A stretch of 64,000 nt of DNA from Metallibacterium scheffleri (lineage in GTDB: Bacteria; Pseudomonadota; Gammaproteobacteria; Xanthomonadales; Rhodanobacteraceae), in assembly GCF_002077135.1 (NCBI RefSeq), contig NZ_LDOS01000002.1:744001-808000 (forward strand), given 5' to 3'. Positions 9,807 to 18,575 of this stretch are shown one piece after another (within the stretch, counting starts at the first letter, position 1; every line of letters begins with the position of its first letter). Both the position numbers and the translations under genes were made by a program. The notes beneath the pieces were generated by a model. That model was not told the DNA's origin, made no database searches, and saw only the letters and a list, made by a program, of their open reading frames with translations.

Positions 9807-10972
9807 ATCCACTCTTGCTGCTGTTCCTGCTTTTGCCGATCGCGTTTCTGTCCGGCTGGTGGAGCGCGCGCCGGCTGGGTGCGCGGCGCTCGGGTGCGCG
9901 CGTCAATGAACTGTCCTCGAGCTATTTCCGCGGTCTGAATTACCTGCTCAACGAGCAGCCGGACAAGGCCATCGAGGTGTTCCTGCAACTGGCTGAGGCC
10001 AACCGCGACACCATCGAGACGCACCTCGCGCTGGGCAACCTGTTTCGCCGTCGTGGCGAGGTGGAACGCGCCATCCGCGTGCACCAGCACCTGATCGCGC
10101 GCGCCAATCTCAGCGACGACGTGAGAACCATGGCACTGCTCGAGCTGGGCGAGGATTACATGCGTGCCGGCCTGCTCGATCGCGCCGAGACGCTGTTCGC
10201 CGATCTGGTGGCGATGAACGCGCAGGCGCCCTCGGCGCTGCGCCACCTGATCGCCATCTGCCAGCATGAGCGCGACTGGCACAAGGCCATCCTGTACGCG
10301 CGGCGGCTGCAGGAAACCTCGGGCGAACAGCAGGCGCTGCAGATCGCGCATTTCTACTGCGAACTGGCCGAGCGCGCGCAGGCGCACGGCGCCCTGCAAG
10401 ACGCCGCCGATTACCTGCAACAGGCGTTCATTGCGCATCCCGAGTTTGTACGCGCGCTGATCCTGCGCGGCCGCTTCGCCGCCGCGAATGCGGACTATCC
10501 CGCGGCGATCGCGGCCTATGAGCAGGCGCTGGAGTCCGACATCGATTACGTGCCCGAGATTCTCCCCGCGCTGCTCGATACCTACGCGCGCGCGCAGCAG
10601 ATGCAGCGCGCCGAGCAAACCCTGGGACGCATCGTGTTGCGCTATGAAGGCGTGTCACCGGTGCTGGCGCTGGCGCGCATTTACGCGCGCCGCGATGGCC
10701 AGAGCCGCGCGGTGGAATTCCTGGGCACGCAGTTGCGCCAGCGGCCCTCGGTGCGCGGCCTGGTGCAATTGATGGACACCGCGATCGAGGGGGGCAGTGA
10801 CAGCGGGTCCAGCCTGCGCCTGCTGCGCGATCTGACCGCCGCGGTGCTCGAAGGCCAGGCGCTGTACCGCTGCACGCAATGCGGTTTTGGCGCACGCGCG
10901 CACCACTGGCAGTGTCCGAGCTGCAAGAACTGGAGCACGCTGCGCCCGGTGCACGGCGCGACGGGCGCCTGA
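9803..10972 (+). CDS. lapB: Lipopolysaccharide assembly protein LapB (YciM)
   Basis: LapB is an inner-membrane-anchored TPR protein that recruits FtsH to LpxC and so balances LPS and phospholipid synthesis. At 389 aa it equals the E. coli length. There is one N-terminal membrane helix (residues 2-18), a long TPR array (for example NEQPDKAIEVFLQLAEANRD), and a C-terminal rubredoxin-type metal site CTQCGFGARAHHWQCPSCKNW. The start chosen overlaps lapA by four bases. The next gene begins one base after the stop. Confidence 0.93.
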   Translation: MNPLLLLFLLLPIAFLSGWWSARRLGARRSGARVNELSSSYFRGLNYLLNEQPDKAIEVFLQLAEANRDTIETHLALGNLFRRRGEVERAIRVHQHLIARANLSDDVRTMALLELGEDYMRAGLLDRAETLFADLVAMNAQAPSALRHLIAICQHERDWHKAILYARRLQETSGEQQALQIAHFYCELAERAQAHGALQDAADYLQQAFIAHPEFVRALILRGRFAAANADYPAAIAAYEQALESDIDYVPEILPALLDTYARAQQMQRAEQTLGRIVLRYEGVSPVLALARIYARRDGQSRAVEFLGTQLRQRPSVRGLVQLMDTAIEGGSDSGSSLRLLRDLTAAVLEGQALYRCTQCGFGARAHHWQCPSCKNWSTLRPVHGATGA

Positions 10973-12046
10973 ATGGACGTGGCCGCGGGCGTGTTGGCTC
11001 CGATCCTGCTGCTGGCGGTGCTGGTCGCGCTGTTGGCTGGCGTGCTGGTGTTCGCGATGATGCTCTACGCGCAGCGGCGCGGCCTGCTGGATCAGCCGGG
11101 CCGGCGCCGTCTGCATCGCCTGCCCACGCCGCGCGGCGGCGGGGCCGGCGCGGTGCTGGCGCTGGCGCTGGGCCTGTTGTTGCTGCAACTGCTGCCCGGC
11201 GCGGCCTTGCCATGGCGCTGGACAGGGATGTGGCTGCCGGCATTGCTGCTGACCGCGCTGGTGGGCGCGCTGGATGACCACCGTGGCCTGGGTATCGGTC
11301 CGCGCATAGCCGCGCATCTCGCGGCGGGCGCGCTGCTGGCGTTGAGCCTGTGGCCGCAGTTGTCGCCAGTGCTGCAGCCGCCACTGGCGTTGCTGCTGGC
11401 TGCCGCGCTGGTGCTGGCCACGGCGTGGTCGATCAACCTGCACAATTTCATGGATGGCAGCGACGGCCTGCTGGCCATGCAGGTATTCACGCTGGCGCTG
11501 GTATTCGCGTGGATGGCCGCGCGCAGCGATCAACTGCCGCTGCTGGCATTGGCGCTGCTGCTGGCCGCGGCGCTGGCTGGATTCCTGCCGTTCAATCTGC
11601 CGTTGCCGCGCGCACATGTGTTCATGGGCGATGTCGGCAGCGGCGCGTTCGGCTTCATGCTGGCGGCACTGGCGTTTGCCGGCGTCGCGCGCGGCGCATG
11701 GTCGTTGCCGGCGGTGCTGCTGCTGGTGTCGGCGTTCGCCGTGGATGCCGGCGCCACGCTGCTGTCGCGCATGCTGCGCGGGCGGCGCTGGTGGCGGCCG
11801 CACCGTGAACACTTCTATCAATGGCTCGCGCGCACGCGGCATTCGCATGCGCAGGCACTGCTGGCCTACCTCGGCTGGAACCTGCTGCTGGCGATCCCGC
11901 TGGCACTGTGGGCGCAGCGCGACGCCGCGCTGGGCTGGTGGCTTGTGGCCGCGCTGTATATGCTCGCCGGCGCGGCGTGGTGGCAGGGCAAACGGGCCTG
12001 TCGCCGTGCGCCGCGACGTCACGGGAATCGCCATGCGCCTGTCTGA
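10973..12046 (+). CDS. WecA/WbpL-type undecaprenyl-phosphate glycosyl-1-phosphate transferase
   Basis: This 357-aa polytopic enzyme (about ten hydrophobic segments) belongs to the MraY/WecA family, which moves a sugar-1-phosphate from a UDP-sugar to undecaprenyl phosphate. Motifs include RRLHRLPTPRGGG, VGALDDHRGLG, INLHNFMDGSDGLLAMQ (catalytic Asp), MGDVGSGAFGF and a His-rich HREHFYQWLAR. The neighbouring WbpM-type dehydratase suggests that it starts O-antigen or exopolysaccharide units with an N-acetyl amino sugar such as QuiNAc or FucNAc. The exact sugar cannot be read from sequence. Confidence 0.85.
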   Translation: MDVAAGVLAPILLLAVLVALLAGVLVFAMMLYAQRRGLLDQPGRRRLHRLPTPRGGGAGAVLALALGLLLLQLLPGAALPWRWTGMWLPALLLTALVGALDDHRGLGIGPRIAAHLAAGALLALSLWPQLSPVLQPPLALLLAAALVLATAWSINLHNFMDGSDGLLAMQVFTLALVFAWMAARSDQLPLLALALLLAAALAGFLPFNLPLPRAHVFMGDVGSGAFGFMLAALAFAGVARGAWSLPAVLLLVSAFAVDAGATLLSRMLRGRRWWRPHREHFYQWLARTRHSHAQALLAYLGWNLLLAIPLALWAQRDAALGWWLVAALYMLAGAAWWQGKRACRRAPRRHGNRHAPV

Positions 12047-13937
12047 GTTACGCCTCGGTCTGCTGCATCCGCGCAGTGCGGTGGTGCTGCATGACCTGGG
12101 CATGGTCGCGCTGGCGTGGTGGCTGGCCATGGTGCTGCGTTACCACCTGGCGCAGGCCGGCGGCATGCAGCTCAGTCTGGAAGAGTTCGCTGTGGTGCTC
12201 GCGGTGCAGGGCACGATCTTCGCCTGGACCGGCCTGTATCGCGGTCTGTGGCGCTTCGCCAGCATGCCGGATCTGTGGAATATCGCGCGCGCCGTGGCGG
12301 TGGGCGCGGTGCTGGTGGGCGTGGCCTTGTTCCTGCTCGATCGCCTGGCCGGCGTGCCGCGTTCGGTGCTGTTCCTGTATCCGCTGATTCTGGCGTTACT
12401 GCTGGGTGCGCCACGGCTGCTGTATCGCTACTGGAAGGACAGCCGCCTGGAACTGTTTGGCCAGCGCACGCAGCAGCGCGTGCTGGTGATCGGTGCCGGG
12501 CGTTCCGGCGACGCCCTGGTGCGCGATCTGCGCCGTGACGCAGCGTATCGCGTGGTGGGATTCATCGACGACGCGCCGCAGTTGCGCGGCGCGCGCGTGC
12601 AAGGCGTGCCGGTGCTGGGCAGCGTGGCCGAACTGGTCGAGCTGGCGCGTGCCAGCAGCGCCGAGATGCTGCTGATTGCGGTGCCCTCGGCCAGCGTCGC
12701 GCAGATGCGTGTCATCGTGTCCGCCTGCGAGCGCACCGGGTTGCCGTTTCGCACCCTGCCGCGTTTCGAGGATGTAGTCAGCGGGCGCGCGCAGCGCAAC
12801 GAGCTGAAGCCGGTGGCGATCGAGGACCTCCTCGGCCGCGATGCAGTGAGCCTGGACTGGGAGCGCGTGCGCGCCGGTTTCGCCGGGCGCCACGTGCTGA
12901 TCAGCGGCGGTGGCGGTTCGATCGGCAGCGAGCTGTGCCGGCAGGTGGCACGTCTGGGCGTCGCCTCGCTGACCCTGCTCGACAGTTGCGAGTTCAACCT
13001 GTACCGCATCGCGCGCGAATTGAACGCGGCCTATCCCGATCTGCTGCTGCGGCCATTGCTGGGCGATTGCGGCGACCCCGCCGCCGCGCGCCACGCGCTG
13101 CGTGTTTCGCACGCGCACGTGGTGCTGCACGCCGCCGCCTACAAGCACGTGCCGTTGCTGCAGGAACAGTTGCGCCAGGCGTTCCGCAACAATGTGCTGG
13201 CCACGCGCACGCTGGCCGCGGCGGCGGGCGCGGCGGGCGTGGACACCTTCGTGCTGGTATCCACCGACAAGGCGGTGAACCCGAGCAGCGTGATGGGCGC
13301 CAGCAAACGCATCGCCGAGATGGCGTGCCAGGCCGAGGCGCAGCGCGCGCCGGGTTGCCACTATGTCACCGTGCGTTTCGGCAACGTGCTCGATTCGGCC
13401 GGGTCGGTGGTGCCGCTGTTCCGCGAGCAGATCGCGCGCGGCGGGCCGGTGACCGTGACCCACCCGGAAGTCACGCGCTATTTCATGACCATCCCCGAGG
13501 CCTGCCAGCTGATCCTGCAGGCCGCGGTGCAGGGGCGCAGCGGCGACATCTTCGCGCTGGACATGGGCGAGCCGGTACGCATCCACGATCTGGCCACGCA
13601 GATGATCCGCCTGTCCGGCAAGCAGCCAGGGCGCGACATCGCCATCGTCTACACCGGCCTGCGGCCCGGCGAGAAACTCTTCGAGGAGCTGTTCCACCCG
13701 CAGGAAAACTACGCGCCGACCACGCACGCCAAGCTGTATCTGGCCGAGCCACGACAGGTCAGCACCGATTTGCTGGACGCGCAGTTGGCGCGTGCCGGCG
13801 AAGCCGTGATCAGCTTCGACGAGCCCGCGTTGCAGCGCGTGCTGCAAGCGCTTATGCCCAGCCTCGACTGGGTCCACAATGCGCAACCGGGCACGGTGGT
13901 GCCGTTTCTGCGCGGCGATTCAGGAGATTCGGCATGA
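12033..13937 (+). CDS. WbpM/CapD-type nucleotide-sugar 4,6-dehydratase (polysaccharide biosynthesis)
   Basis: This 634-aa membrane-bound SDR resembles WbpM/FlaA1, which convert UDP-GlcNAc to the 4-keto-6-deoxy sugar. Four N-terminal membrane helices precede a degenerate Rossmann domain (VIGAGRSGDALVRDL). The catalytic Rossmann domain carries ISGGGGSIGSELCRQV near residue 290, then STDKAVNPSSVMGASKR. In that motif Met takes the place of the usual SDR Tyr, as known for WbpM enzymes. The ATG at 12033 overlaps the preceding gene by 14 bp, and the stop overlaps galU (ATGA). It probably feeds the adjacent transferase. Confidence 0.88.
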   Translation: MRLSELRLGLLHPRSAVVLHDLGMVALAWWLAMVLRYHLAQAGGMQLSLEEFAVVLAVQGTIFAWTGLYRGLWRFASMPDLWNIARAVAVGAVLVGVALFLLDRLAGVPRSVLFLYPLILALLLGAPRLLYRYWKDSRLELFGQRTQQRVLVIGAGRSGDALVRDLRRDAAYRVVGFIDDAPQLRGARVQGVPVLGSVAELVELARASSAEMLLIAVPSASVAQMRVIVSACERTGLPFRTLPRFEDVVSGRAQRNELKPVAIEDLLGRDAVSLDWERVRAGFAGRHVLISGGGGSIGSELCRQVARLGVASLTLLDSCEFNLYRIARELNAAYPDLLLRPLLGDCGDPAAARHALRVSHAHVVLHAAAYKHVPLLQEQLRQAFRNNVLATRTLAAAAGAAGVDTFVLVSTDKAVNPSSVMGASKRIAEMACQAEAQRAPGCHYVTVRFGNVLDSAGSVVPLFREQIARGGPVTVTHPEVTRYFMTIPEACQLILQAAVQGRSGDIFALDMGEPVRIHDLATQMIRLSGKQPGRDIAIVYTGLRPGEKLFEELFHPQENYAPTTHAKLYLAEPRQVSTDLLDAQLARAGEAVISFDEPALQRVLQALMPSLDWVHNAQPGTVVPFLRGDSGDSA

Positions 13938-14800
13938 GCCGGCATTTGCACAAGGTGGTGTTTCCCGTGGCCGGTCTGGGCACGCGGTTTCTGCCCGCGA
14001 CCAAGGTCGTGGCCAAGGAGATGCTGCCGGTGCTCGATCGACCGCTGATCCAGTACGCGGTGGACGAGGCCGTGGAAGCCGGCGCCGACACGCTGGTGTT
14101 CGTCACCAACCGCTACAAGCACGCCATCGCCGATTATTTCGACAACGCCTACGAGCTGGAGCAGAAGCTGGCCGAGGCGGGCAAAACCGAGCTGCTGGAG
14201 ATCGTGCGCAACGTGCTGCCGGCGCACGTGCGCTGCGTGTTCGTGACCCAGCCGGATGCGCGTGGCCTGGGTCATGCCGTGCTGTGCGCGGCGCCGGTGA
14301 TCGGCGATGAACCCTTCGGCGTGATCCTGCCGGATGATCTGATCCGCACGCCGCATGCCGGTGCGCTCAAGCAGATGGCCGAACTGGCCGCGGTGCGCGG
14401 TTGCGGCGTGGTCGCGGTGGAAGAGGTGCCGCGCGCCGACACGTGGCGCTATGGCATCGTCGATGCCGAGCCGATCAGCGAGCGTGCGGCCAGGCTGCGC
14501 TACGTGATCGAAAAACCCAGGCCCGAGGACGCGCCGTCCAATCTCGCCATCGTCGGGCGCTACGTATTGCCCGCGCGCATCTTCGAGCTGCTGCGCGCGA
14601 CCGCGCCCGGCAGCGGCGGCGAGATCCAGCTCACCGATGCCATCGAGGCACTGCTGCACGAGCGCGAGGTGCTGGCCTATCGCTTCGAGGGCACGCGCTT
14701 CGACTGCGGCAACAAGGCCGGCCTGGTGCGCGCCACTCTGGCGCTGGCGCTGGAGGATCCCGAACTGGCACCGCTGGTGCGCGCCGCGGCCTGCCCGTGA
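13934..14800 (+). CDS. galU: UTP--glucose-1-phosphate uridylyltransferase
   Basis: GalU makes UDP-glucose for LPS, exopolysaccharide and osmoregulated glucans. The 288-aa protein has the nucleotidyltransferase signature (VFPVAGLGTRFLPATK, then KEMLPVLDRPLIQYAVDE), LPDDLIRTPHAG, and EIQLTDAIEALL with YRFEGTRFDCGNKAG. The ATG overlaps the stop of the dehydratase, so it belongs to the same polysaccharide operon. Confidence 0.95.
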   Translation: MSRHLHKVVFPVAGLGTRFLPATKVVAKEMLPVLDRPLIQYAVDEAVEAGADTLVFVTNRYKHAIADYFDNAYELEQKLAEAGKTELLEIVRNVLPAHVRCVFVTQPDARGLGHAVLCAAPVIGDEPFGVILPDDLIRTPHAGALKQMAELAAVRGCGVVAVEEVPRADTWRYGIVDAEPISERAARLRYVIEKPRPEDAPSNLAIVGRYVLPARIFELLRATAPGSGGEIQLTDAIEALLHEREVLAYRFEGTRFDCGNKAGLVRATLALALEDPELAPLVRAAACP

Positions 14801-14802
14801 AC

Positions 14803-15984
14803 ATGGATCTGGACTGGATCATCAACCACCACGGCGAGGAGCGGCAGCGTTACTTCGGCGCGGTGGCGCCGCCAGTGCTGCAGAGTTCGATCTTCACCTT
14901 TCCCGATGTCGCCGCCATGCGCGCGGCGGCGACGCGCGAATTCGACGCGCCGTTCTACACGCGCGGCAGCAACCCCACGGTGCACATGCTGCGGCAGAAG
15001 CTGGCCGCACTGGAAGGCGCCGAGGAATGCCTGGTGTTCGCTTCCGGCGCGGCGGCCATCGCCGCTGCGGTGATCGCCTGCGTCGCGGCGGGCGACCATG
15101 TCGTCTGCGTGCAGAAACCCTACAGCTGGACGCGCGCGCTGCTGGCCGATCTGCTGGCGCGCTTCGGCGTGGCGCACCGCTTCGTCGATGCCAGTGACAT
15201 CGCTGAAGTCGCCGCCGCGCTCACGCCGCAGACACGCCTGATCGTGCTGGAAAGCCCCAATTCGCTGACCTTCGAGGTGCAGGACCTGGCCGCGATCGCG
15301 GCGCTGGCGCGGCCACGCGGCATCCTGACGCTGTGCGACAACAGCCACGCCAGCCCGCTCAACCAATCGCCGCTGGCATTGGGCATCGACCTGGTCGCGC
15401 ATTCGGCGACCAAATATCTCAATGGCCACAGCGATGTCGTCGCCGGCGCGCTATGCGGCTCACGCGCGCTGCTCGAGCGCGTGTTCCACGGCCCATTCAT
15501 GACCCTCGGCGCAATTCCAGGCCCGCACGATGCCGCGTTGATCCTGCGCGGGCTGCGCACGCTAAAGCTGCGCATGCAGCGCGTGGCCGAGACCACGCCG
15601 CGCATCGCCGCGTTTCTGGCCGCGCATCCACGCGTGGCCCGCGTGTGGTATCCGCATGCGCCTGAAAACCCGCAGCGCGCGCTGATCGCGCGGCAGATGC
15701 GCGCGTCGTCCGGACTGGTTTCCTTCGCGCTGAAGGACGCCGATGCTGCCGCCATCGCGCGCTTTTGCGACGCCTTGCAGCGTTTTTTGCTGGCGGTGTC
15801 CTGGGGCGGATATGAATCGCTGGTGTGCCCGCTGGTGGCGTTCCTGCCTGCCGGCGCGCCTTTGATCCAGCAGCCCGGCCGCGCGCCGCCCGAATTGATC
15901 CGGCTCTCGATCGGGCTGGAAGATAGCGACGTGCTGATCGCCGATCTGCAGCAGGCGCTCGCGCAGGTCGGAGCAGCGCCCTGA
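14803..15984 (+). CDS. PLP-dependent trans-sulfuration enzyme (cystathionine beta-lyase-like)
   Basis: This 393-aa fold-type I PLP enzyme belongs to the Cys/Met metabolism family (MetB/MetC/methionine gamma-lyase). It shows YTRGSNPTVHMLRQKLAALEG, CLVFASGAAAIAAA, LESPNSLTFEVQDL and the PLP-lysine motif SATKYLNGHSD (Lys about 204). The C-terminus ends in IRLSIGLEDSDVLIADL. GTG 14797, overlapping galU, is an alternative start. The next gene overlaps the stop (TGATG). MetC activity is the best guess; substrate specificity within the family is not determined by sequence. Confidence 0.8.
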   Translation: MDLDWIINHHGEERQRYFGAVAPPVLQSSIFTFPDVAAMRAAATREFDAPFYTRGSNPTVHMLRQKLAALEGAEECLVFASGAAAIAAAVIACVAAGDHVVCVQKPYSWTRALLADLLARFGVAHRFVDASDIAEVAAALTPQTRLIVLESPNSLTFEVQDLAAIAALARPRGILTLCDNSHASPLNQSPLALGIDLVAHSATKYLNGHSDVVAGALCGSRALLERVFHGPFMTLGAIPGPHDAALILRGLRTLKLRMQRVAETTPRIAAFLAAHPRVARVWYPHAPENPQRALIARQMRASSGLVSFALKDADAAAIARFCDALQRFLLAVSWGGYESLVCPLVAFLPAGAPLIQQPGRAPPELIRLSIGLEDSDVLIADLQQALAQVGAAP

Positions 15985-17285
15985 TGCGCGCGCCCCTGGC
16001 CGCAGCCAGCTATTACGAGGCGCGTGCCGCCGCGGTGCCGGCGTTGCCCGCGCTGACCGGCCAGGTCGAGGCCGAGGTCGCCATCGTCGGCGGCGGCTAT
16101 GCCGGGCTGACCACCGCGCTGGGCCTGGCCGAGCGCGGCCAGCGTGGCGTGCTGCTGCTGGAGGCCGAGCGCATCGGCTTCGGCGCCTCCGGGCGCAACG
16201 GCGGGTTCGTGTTCGCCGGCTACTCGCTGGGCGAGGATGTACTCATCAAGCGCCTGGGCGTGGAGCGTGCGCGCGCGCTGTACCAGGCCACGGTGCAGGG
16301 CGTGAATCTGCTGCGGCGGCGCGTGCAGCAGTACCAGATCCCCTGCGACTTGGCCGATGCCGGCGTGTTGTGGGCCAACTGGTTTCGCGACCCGCGCGTG
16401 TTGACGCAGCGCCGTGACACGCTGGCGCAACTCGGTGCCGAGTGGCAACCGATCGAGCCCGATGCGCTGCGCGAATGGATACACAGCACGCGCTACCACG
16501 GCGCGCTGTTCGAGCCCAACGCCATGCACCTCGATCCGCTGGCCTACGCGCGCGGTCTGGCGCAGGCGGCGATCGGGCAGGGCGTGGATGTGCGCGAGAC
16601 CTCGCGCGTGCTGCGCCTGGAGCGCCTGCGCGGCGGCGGTTTCCGCTTGCATACTGGCGGCGGGCGTGCGGATGTGCGCCAGGTGCTGCTGGCGACGGGC
16701 GGTTACCTCAGTGGTCTGGACGCGCGCATCGATCGCGCCGTGTTGCCCATCGCCACCTATGTGATGACCACCGAGCCGCTGGGCACGCGCCTCTACGATT
16801 GCCTCACCTCGGCGGCGGCGGTGTACGACAGCCGCTTCGCTTTCGATTACTACCGCCCGCTGGCCGATACGCGCCTGCTGTGGGGCGGGCGCATCGCGGT
16901 GCGCGAGCGCAGCCCCGAGGACGTGCGCCGGTTGCTGTACCGCGACCTGCTGCGCGTGTTCCCGCAGTTGCAGGGCGTGCGCATCGACTATGGCTGGTCC
17001 GGCCTGATGAGTTACGCGCGCCACCAGATGCCGCAACTCGGTGGCGACGGCAAGGGCCTGTGGTGGGCGCAGGCCTTCGGCGGTCATGGTCTGGCGCCGA
17101 CCACGGTGGCCGGTGAACTGCTCGCCGCCGCCATCGCGCGTGGCGACGAGGCATGGCGCGAGTTCGCGCGCTTCGGCGTGAACTCGGCGCTGCGGCCCTG
17201 GGGTTATCTGGCCGCGCAGGCGCGCTACAACTGGCTGCAATTGGGCGACGCGAAAAAGGATCGCCGTGAGCGGCGGGGCGACTGA
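15984..17285 (+). CDS. FAD-dependent oxidoreductase of the DadA/PuuB type
   Basis: This 433-aa DAO-family flavoprotein oxidises amines or D-/N-alkyl amino acids. It has the FAD dinucleotide fold VAIVGGGYAGLTTALGLAERG near residue 33, followed by GFGASGRNGGFVFAGYS as in gamma-glutamylputrescine oxidases. Late in the protein are GYSGLMSY-like (YGWSGLMSYARHQMPQLG) and WWAQAFGGHGLAPTTVAGELLA. It overlaps the lyase upstream by one base and the thioesterase downstream by 20, so the three are probably one operon. Substrate unknown. Confidence 0.8.
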   Translation: MRAPLAAASYYEARAAAVPALPALTGQVEAEVAIVGGGYAGLTTALGLAERGQRGVLLLEAERIGFGASGRNGGFVFAGYSLGEDVLIKRLGVERARALYQATVQGVNLLRRRVQQYQIPCDLADAGVLWANWFRDPRVLTQRRDTLAQLGAEWQPIEPDALREWIHSTRYHGALFEPNAMHLDPLAYARGLAQAAIGQGVDVRETSRVLRLERLRGGGFRLHTGGGRADVRQVLLATGGYLSGLDARIDRAVLPIATYVMTTEPLGTRLYDCLTSAAAVYDSRFAFDYYRPLADTRLLWGGRIAVRERSPEDVRRLLYRDLLRVFPQLQGVRIDYGWSGLMSYARHQMPQLGGDGKGLWWAQAFGGHGLAPTTVAGELLAAAIARGDEAWREFARFGVNSALRPWGYLAAQARYNWLQLGDAKKDRRERRGD

Positions 17286-17721
17286 TGCGCATAACCTTGC
17301 AGAGCATGCTGTGGACGATCTGAGCGCATTCGCACGGCAGATCTTCGAGTCACAGCCCTTCAGCCAGTTCATCGGCGCTCGGCTAACCGGCTCGGGACCG
17401 CGCGATGCGGAAATAAGTTTGCCGATCAGCGGCCAGCACCAGCAGCAACATGGCTTCGTGCACGGCGGTGTGATCAGCTACCTGGCGGACAACACGATCA
17501 CGTTTGCCGGGGGCCTGGCGCTCGGCGGCAATGCACTTACCTCGGAGTTCAAGATCAATTACCTCAAGCCGGCGCGCGGCTCGCTACTGGTCGCGCGCGC
17601 GCATGCCACAGGCGTCGGCAAGCGCCAGGCCGTGTGCCAGTGCGAGATCTACTCAATCGAGGACGGCGAGGAGAAGCTGTGCGCGATCGCGCAGGGTACC
17701 GTGGTTGCGGCTGCGCAATGA
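17266..17721 (+). CDS. PaaI-type hotdog thioesterase
   Basis: This 151-aa single hotdog-domain protein has the PaaI/YdiI acyl-CoA thioesterase motif HGFVHGGVISYLADNTITFAG (catalytic region), then SEFKINYLKPARG. The GTG start at 17266 is supported by AAAAAGGA a few bases upstream, although it lies inside the preceding gene. It probably hydrolyses an aryl- or acyl-CoA. Its coupling to the lyase and oxidoreductase suggests a role in an amino-acid or amine catabolic route, which is inference only. Confidence 0.8.
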   Translation: MSGGATDAHNLAEHAVDDLSAFARQIFESQPFSQFIGARLTGSGPRDAEISLPISGQHQQQHGFVHGGVISYLADNTITFAGGLALGGNALTSEFKINYLKPARGSLLVARAHATGVGKRQAVCQCEIYSIEDGEEKLCAIAQGTVVAAAQ

Positions 17722-17750
17722 ATTCGCCGATCCGGCTTGCGATGTGCCTG

Positions 17751-18371
17751 TCAAAACGAATGCGCATAGCCGACCATGAACCCTCCGGGCAGCCATGACA
17801 GCAGCAACGGGCTCTTGCGATCGTGCGCCCAGATGCCGAAGGCCGTGCCCAGCGCGGCGCCGGCGAGCACGTCGGTCTGCCAGTGGCCCCAGGTTTTCAT
17901 GCGCGCCTCGGCGTCGTAGGCGGGGATCGCGGCCAGCACCCACACCCACGGGTGGTCGTGCTGGTATTCGGCGATGAAGGGCGTGACGAAGCTGGACGCC
18001 TCGGTGACCTCGCCGCTGGGGAAGCTGGCGCCGCCGTGGAACCAGAGATTGGGATCGGCGCTGTAGCTGGGCCGTTCGCGGCCGAAGGTGTTTTTGAGCG
18101 CAAGCGAGGCCAGCGAGGAGAATGCCATCGCGTCCACCGACTGCCACAGCGTGCGGCCGAAGCGCGTGCGCCCACCGATGAGGCTGGCCGCGGTCAGTGT
18201 GCACAACGCCTCGCAATAGCCCAGGTCCTTCTGGTAGCTGCGGTTCCAGATGCCGCCGTTGTCGTAGCCGAGGCGATGGTCGATACCCAGCGGACCGCCG
18301 CCGGCGTGCGCGAGGGGTATGCCGGTCATGACGGATAATGCAAGCGCGAGGGCCAGCAGCATGCGGCGCAT
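17751..18371 (-). CDS. PAP2-family periplasmic phosphatase with signal peptide
   Basis: The 206-aa product starts with a signal peptide (MRRMLLALALALSVMTGIPLAHA) and contains the three PAP2 motifs: KNTFGRERP (KXXXXXXRP), FPSGEV (normally PSGH) and ARMKTWGHWQTD (SRXXXXXHXXXD). PAP2 enzymes dephosphorylate lipid phosphates such as phosphatidate or undecaprenyl diphosphate. The middle motif has Glu where His is usual, and the third has Ala for Ser. The ATG at 18371 places the signal peptide at the very start. The gene is convergent with the thioesterase. Confidence 0.82.
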   Translation of the reverse strand: MRRMLLALALALSVMTGIPLAHAGGGPLGIDHRLGYDNGGIWNRSYQKDLGYCEALCTLTAASLIGGRTRFGRTLWQSVDAMAFSSLASLALKNTFGRERPSYSADPNLWFHGGASFPSGEVTEASSFVTPFIAEYQHDHPWVWVLAAIPAYDAEARMKTWGHWQTDVLAGAALGTAFGIWAHDRKSPLLLSWLPGGFMVGYAHSF

Positions 18372-18575
18372 GGGCAGTCTCCAAGTCAGGAGGCGCCATG
18401 CTGGGAAACTATGGCGCGCATGGCATGTGCCCTGAGCCTTGATCGCGCATGCAACTGGATCACGATTTGGTAAACCCTGCCCGCGCATTCCAGGGCCCCG
18501 GCGCGCTGATTACGCTTATGTAAGAACATCGCATCTTCGCAAGCGGCACATCCGCGACCGTAGCTAGTCTAATCC

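Noticed and set aside
14600-14803. Possible SAM or other riboswitch before the trans-sulfuration gene
   Set aside because: The gene starts two bases after galU, so there is no room for a leader RNA.
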